Below are positions 5,779 through 8,216 of a stretch of DNA of 8,216 bases, one piece after another. The notes under the pieces were generated by a model. That model searched no databases. It was not told the origin of the DNA and saw only the letters and a program-made list of their open reading frames with translations. The position numbers were made by a program, and so were the translations under genes. Every line of letters starts with the position of its first letter. Position 1 is the first letter of the stretch. Source of the stretch: Spirochaetota bacterium (lineage in GTDB: Bacteria; Spirochaetota; UBA4802; UBA5368); NCBI GenBank assembly GCA_017998475.1, contig JAGODA010000144.1:1-8216 (forward strand), in the 5' to 3' direction.

Positions 5779-6927
5779 ATGGCGCCGCGAAAACCGTATT
5801 CCATCTATCGTCGTAAAACCAAAAAAGGCAAGGCTGTCTATTATATTCAATTCCGCGGCCCGGACGGGGCTCTCCTGTCCGGCGTATCGTCGGGGTGCAC
5901 CAGCCGCACAGCCGCCGAGGCCTGGGCGATTGCACAACTTCAAAAACTGGAACCGCGCGAGAATCCCACATTCCAGGAACTCGGCAAAGATTTTTTCGAT
6001 TATAACGGCGAGTGGGCACTCGGCCGGCGGAGCACTGGAAAGCGGCTCAGTGTCCGACAGTGCCGGGACAAGGCGCGAATACTCGAGAATGTAGTGCTTC
6101 CCGTTCTCGGTGATATACGCGTGCGCGACATCACCCGGGCCGACATAGACCGTTTCCGAAACGGGCTTTTTCAGAGGGGGTATTCAGGGAGCCGTATCAA
6201 TGCCGCGCTTTCGGTTGTCCGGCCCATCCTTGAGCGCGCCGAGGATATGAAGATCATACACTCAATGCCGCGAATCGAACGCGCCGCCCTGCATTGTCGG
6301 AAGAAGGACATTCTCACGCTGTCCGAACTTCGGGAATTGTTCAACATCCAGTGGAGCGATTTCCGGGCCTATGTTATGAACTTGGCCGCGGCCGCGACGG
6401 GGTGCAGGCGTGGCGAACTCTTGGCGCTGCAGATACGCGACATCGAAGGCGATTTCCTGCGCATCAGTAAGTCGTGGGACGTGGGAAGCAACCGCCTCAC
6501 CGAGACGACAAAGACCGGCCGCATCCGATACGTGATAATGCCGGCGCGCGTCCAGGCCGAACTCGCCCGCCTCGTTGAACTCAATCCCTGGGGAAACCCG
6601 GATTCGTATGTTTTCTTTTCAACCATGCCGGACAAGCCTATCGAGGCGAAGATCATCACGCGCGAGCTTTACCGCGCGCTGCGGACGATTGGAATATCCG
6701 AAGGGGAGCGGGTGCGGCGAAACCTCACCTTTCATTCCTGGCGGCACCTTTTTAATTCGATTCTCGTAAACGCGCGTGTCCCCAGCGAGAAAATCCGAAG
6801 CGTGACGGGGCACGTGACCCCGGAAATGACGGCACATTATTTCAAACTCAGTGCCGACGGTTATGAGGACATACGGGCCATTCAGGCCGGTCTATTCGAT
6901 GACGACGGGCCGGAAACATTTAATTAG
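5779..6927 (+). CDS. int: Tyrosine recombinase (phage-type integrase)
   Basis: The 382-aa enzyme would catalyse site-specific insertion and excision of the element at tRNA-Trp. It has a basic N-terminal arm-binding region with the strand pattern YSIYRRKTKKGKAVYYIQFR (7-26). A core-binding SAM-like domain follows (about 63-155, TFQELGKDFFDYN to SVVRPILERAEDMKII). The catalytic domain carries Arg210 (ATGCRRGELLAL), Lys245 (TKTGR), the H-x-x-R box HSWRH (His319, Arg322), His345 (VTGHVTPEMTAHYF) and nucleophile Tyr354. All key residues are present, so it looks active. ATG 5779 is preceded by GGGAGG with 5-nt spacing. The frame is open further upstream through the tRNA, but that part is not coding. 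It points away from the tRNA. The 18-aa tail after the Tyr helix is short and acidic. Confidence 0.95.
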   Translation: MAPRKPYSIYRRKTKKGKAVYYIQFRGPDGALLSGVSSGCTSRTAAEAWAIAQLQKLEPRENPTFQELGKDFFDYNGEWALGRRSTGKRLSVRQCRDKARILENVVLPVLGDIRVRDITRADIDRFRNGLFQRGYSGSRINAALSVVRPILERAEDMKIIHSMPRIERAALHCRKKDILTLSELRELFNIQWSDFRAYVMNLAAAATGCRRGELLALQIRDIEGDFLRISKSWDVGSNRLTETTKTGRIRYVIMPARVQAELARLVELNPWGNPDSYVFFSTMPDKPIEAKIITRELYRALRTIGISEGERVRRNLTFHSWRHLFNSILVNARVPSEKIRSVTGHVTPEMTAHYFKLSADGYEDIRAIQAGLFDDDGPETFN

Positions 6928-6986
6928 GCAATATTGGGCGAAGGAGTATTTTTTTAAATTTTTTAATGAGACATAACGAAATATAC

Positions 6987-7015
6987 TTGACATTTCAGTA
7001 ATTTAGTGGTTTGTT
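6987..7015 (+). promoter_or_regulatory. possible promoter in the gap after int
   Basis: A consensus TTGACA (6987-6992) lies in an AT-rich stretch that begins with T7-A3-T6 (6949-6964), which could act as an UP element or bent DNA. At 17 bp the -10 would be TTTGTT (7010-7015), a poor match; GATTAT (7016-7021) is too far. The box shares ATACTTGACA with the one before tRNA-Trp. Transcription from here would cross the structured region up to the strong terminator. Confidence 0.4.
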
Positions 7016-7243
7016 GATTATGTAGTCCGAGAGGCTATTTGGGGGCGCGCTTAACGCGACGCGCCACCCACACCGGATTGGCGGTGGTGTCCAGTAATGG
7101 ATGCGGGCGCATAAGGGGCAGCACGCTCCGCGCGAGTTGGGTAGCGTTGTAAAAAATGAAGCCCAAAAGGTCCCGAAACCTAAGGGGCCGTGTGCATATA
7201 GGATTGGATTTTTGATCCCGTATGCACACGGCCCCTTTTTTTT
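7016..7243 (+). ncRNA. candidate structured small RNA or leader between int and the HTH operon
   Basis: No credible protein is encoded in the 348 bases between int and the next gene. The stretch after the TTGACA box can form several local hairpins. GGGGGCGCG (7041-7049) pairs with CGCGCCaCCC (7060-7069, one bulged A). CACCG (7071-7075) pairs with CGGTG (7082-7086), ATGC (7101-7104) with GCAT (7109-7112), and ACGCT (7123-7127) with AGCGT (7143-7147). A strong terminator hairpin with T8 then closes the region. Promoter-like box, folded body and intrinsic terminator together are the outline of a small RNA of about 220 nt, or of a leader controlling the following operon. It resembles no RNA family I can name. 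Pairings were found by eye; GC-rich DNA gives some by chance. Confidence 0.4.
7182..7243 (+). terminator. strong intrinsic terminator (17-bp stem, T8)
   Basis: The left arm 7182-7198 and right arm 7221-7237 are perfectly complementary over 17 bp, including GGGGCCGTGTGCATA with TATGCACACGGCCCC. The stem runs into T8 (7236-7243). The 22-nt loop holds a further GGAT/ATCC pairing (7201-7204 with 7215-7218). The T run serves plus-strand transcripts; the opposite strand would end in only two or three T, so it is one-directional. It lies 254 nt after the int stop and ends 32 nt before the HTH gene start, with no promoter recognised in between. It therefore either ends the int or upstream RNA or works as an attenuator for the operon that follows. 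Confidence 0.88.
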
Positions 7244-7275
7244 GTCTTAAAAAAATTCAAAGGGAGGTGATCCCG

Positions 7276-7488
7276 ATGCAGCAGCAAGTCACAATCAACG
7301 GCGCGCCGGCGGACATATTCGCCGACCTTGCCGACAAGGCTTATGTCCTCGATCTTCTTGGGATAAAGGAGGCAACCTTAAAACGGTGGTGTTCCGAAGG
7401 TCGGATACCGCATTTTCGATTGGGTTCGCGGAAACTTATCCGTTTTCGGAAAAGCGAGCTCGCGGCCTGGCTCGAGGCAAAACAATGA
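7276..7488 (+). CDS. AlpA/excisionase-like helix-turn-helix protein
   Basis: This 70-aa protein is a MerR-like winged HTH of the HTH_17 (excisionase/AlpA) type: YVLDLLGIKEATLKRWCSEGRIPHFRLGSRKLIRFRKSELAAWLE spans about residues 23-67. DLLGIKEATLKRW is the helix-turn-helix, GRIPHFRLG the wing, and the C-terminal helix ends in LAAWLEAKQ. Next to an integrase, such proteins usually direct excision (recombination directionality factor) or switch on element genes; which applies here is inferred. The start is chosen at ATG 7276, since a near-perfect Shine-Dalgarno (AGGGAGGTGATC, 7261-7272) precedes it. An in-frame ATG at 7222 lies inside the terminator stem and has no such site. The stop overlaps the next gene by ATGA. 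Confidence 0.88.
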   Translation: MQQQVTINGAPADIFADLADKAYVLDLLGIKEATLKRWCSEGRIPHFRLGSRKLIRFRKSELAAWLEAKQ

Positions 7489-7640
7489 GCACAAGCGAAA
7501 CGATCGCCGCGGCAATGGCTTGGATCAATAACGAGGTTGCGCGCGCCGATTATGGCGAGATCGGCGTCAGACTCGTTATCCACGCCGGCCGCGTCGTGAA
7601 GGTCGAGCGGTCCATCACCACGAAAGAGGCGACGGCATGA
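7485..7640 (+). CDS. 51-aa protein resembling YezD/DUF2292 family
   Basis: The protein is 51 aa with an N-terminal helix (ETIAAAMAWINNEVARADYG) and a strand-turn-strand segment IGVRLVIHAGRVVKVERSIT (26-45). That segment recalls the pattern G-S-V-x-I-x-I-x-D-G-K-V-x-Q-I-E of small YezD/DUF2292 proteins, whose role is not known to me. The start ATG at 7485 overlaps the previous stop (ATGA), which argues for a real, coupled gene; the longer open frame upstream lies inside the HTH gene and is not used. The stop overlaps the next start in the same way. The family assignment rests on pattern memory and is tentative. Confidence 0.7.
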   Translation: MSTSETIAAAMAWINNEVARADYGEIGVRLVIHAGRVVKVERSITTKEATA

Positions 7641-7873
7641 ACGCAGCCCGTATACCAGGACACGAATTCCAGCCAACACCGGACCGGCTCCGCGAGATCG
7701 AGGACCGGGCCCGCCGCGTTCGGGAGCTCGACGCGAGGGAAGCGCGATTGCTCGAAACCATCGCCCGGATGGGCTCATGGCAGGTCCACAGCCCGCACTA
7801 CGGTCTGGTGACGTGGAGCTTCGGTCCGGGCGGATTATCAGTAGCGTATAACGTCGATGAACTCGACGAATAA
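7637..7873 (+). CDS. 78-aa protein of unknown function
   Basis: I do not recognise this protein. Residues 14-45 (TPDRLREIEDRARRVRELDA and onward) are highly charged, Arg/Glu-rich and probably helical or coiled-coil. The C-terminal half (MGSWQVHSPHYGLVTWSFGP to the end) has aromatic and Gly residues suggesting a small beta fold, ending in acidic DELDE. There is no signal peptide or membrane segment. The start ATG overlaps the previous TGA by four bases, so it should be translated by coupling with the HTH and DUF2292-like genes. It could be a small DNA- or protein-binding accessory of the element, but nothing proves this. Confidence 0.65.
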   Translation: MNAARIPGHEFQPTPDRLREIEDRARRVRELDAREARLLETIARMGSWQVHSPHYGLVTWSFGPGGLSVAYNVDELDE

Positions 7874-7895
7874 TTAAGAGGAGGTTTTAAAAACG

Positions 7896-8216
7896 ATGCA
7901 GGATGCAAAAAAATTACTCGCCGCAACACGGCGCGCGCGAGGTGTTCCGGCACCGATCGAGGGCAGTCACCGGGACAGCCCATTTTCAGCGCTCCGAAAT
8001 TCCGACACGGAAGAATTTGGGAAATGGCTCATCGAACGCGGGAAGCGGCTCTTGGAGACCGTTCCGGCATCGGAACCCGTCCAGGCACCAGCCGTATCGG
8101 AGCTCGACGCATTCGAGGCGAAGGCCCGCGCGGCCGCAAGACGGTTAACTGAGTTTAAAAACGACAGTGGAAAAACTGTTGTTCGTGGCGGAAATGGCGT
8201 TATCGTCGTCGGACCG
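7896..8216 (+). CDS. unrecognised element gene, cut by right edge
   Basis: An open frame of 107 codons runs from ATG 7896 to the window end without a stop. It starts MQDAKKLLAATRRARGVPAP, continues with EEFGKWLIERGKRLLETVP, and then a Lys/Arg/Ala-rich helix (SELDAFEAKARAAARRLTEF) before GGNGVIVVGP at the edge. GAGGAGG (7878-7884) lies 11 nt upstream, a little far but strong, and the gene begins 22 nt after the previous stop, so it belongs to the same operon. A competing frame from ATG 7903 stops at 8148 and overlaps most of it; the 7896 frame is preferred for length and for running on. No domain is recognised; the visible part may be a helical N-terminus of a larger protein. Confidence 0.6.
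   Translation, partial: MQDAKKLLAATRRARGVPAPIEGSHRDSPFSALRNSDTEEFGKWLIERGKRLLETVPASEPVQAPAVSELDAFEAKARAAARRLTEFKNDSGKTVVRGGNGVIVVGP

Larger units (their letters stand above)
5649..8216 (+). mobile_element. left end of an element integrated at tRNA-Trp (right end outside window)
   Basis: From the tRNA 3' end onward the content changes from housekeeping genes to a tyrosine recombinase, an excisionase-like HTH protein and small unknown genes in overlapping array, all on the plus strand. Intergenic DNA is also much more AT-rich (6948-7020). This is the usual early end of a prophage, phage satellite or integrative island in a tRNA gene. No second copy of the tRNA 3' end was seen up to 8216, so attR must lie further right and the element is more than 2.5 kb. 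The exact left boundary, probably within the T arm or acceptor arm, cannot be set without the empty site. Confidence 0.8.

Noticed and set aside
7035..7229. 64-codon minus-strand frame in the gap after int
   Set aside because: Its start lies inside the terminator stem, with no ribosome-binding site or recognised domain. It is best read as a shadow, though a decayed gene fragment cannot be fully excluded.
7386..7484. Longer N-terminus for the 51-aa protein
   Set aside because: That part lies in another frame of the HTH gene; the ATGA overlap gives a better start at 7485.
1..8216. CRISPR array or defence operon
   Set aside because: No regularly spaced repeats, Cas-like, restriction or toxin-antitoxin proteins were recognised; RecC is a housekeeping repair subunit.

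Overview
The window is a GC-rich bacterial chromosome segment with a conserved housekeeping region on the left (about 1-5650) and the left end of an integrated mobile element on the right (about 5650-8216). A RecC-type helicase-nuclease subunit, the molybdenum-cofactor genes mobA and mobB, a [4Fe-4S]-type PurF and a tRNA-Trp without an encoded CCA suggest a Gram-negative-type lineage outside the well-studied enterics. Desulfobacterota or Spirochaetota are possible, but the sequence alone does not settle the phylum.

Left part: mobB and recC lie on the minus strand and overlap by one base. A minus-strand promoter that almost touches the start of mobA appears to drive them. recC runs off the left edge; its first 641 codons are present. 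On the plus strand follow mobA (MobA and MobB act together in molybdopterin dinucleotide cofactor synthesis), an XRE-cupin regulator with its own likely promoter, and purF, the first committed step of purine synthesis. purF has a good sigma70-type promoter and a leader of about 160 nt with a large GC-rich inverted repeat. A tRNA-Trp gene (anticodon CCA) follows purF.

Right part: directly after the 3' end of the tRNA comes a tyrosine recombinase reading away from it, the usual arrangement of an element integrated at a tRNA 3' end. About 350 bases without a gene follow. They hold an AT-rich tract, a TTGACA box, several stem-loops and a very strong intrinsic terminator with T8. Immediately after the terminator begins a tight operon: an AlpA/excisionase-like HTH protein, a 51-aa protein resembling the YezD/DUF2292 type, a 78-aa protein of unknown function (each pair overlapping by ATGA), then an unrecognised gene cut by the right edge. 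Int, HTH and small unknown genes in this order look like the early module of a phage satellite, prophage or integrative island; the rest and the far attachment site lie outside the window.

Best leads: the possible structured RNA or attenuator between the integrase and the HTH operon (about 7016-7280), the uncharacterised small-gene cassette behind it, and the structured purF leader. No CRISPR array, rRNA or complete insertion sequence was seen.
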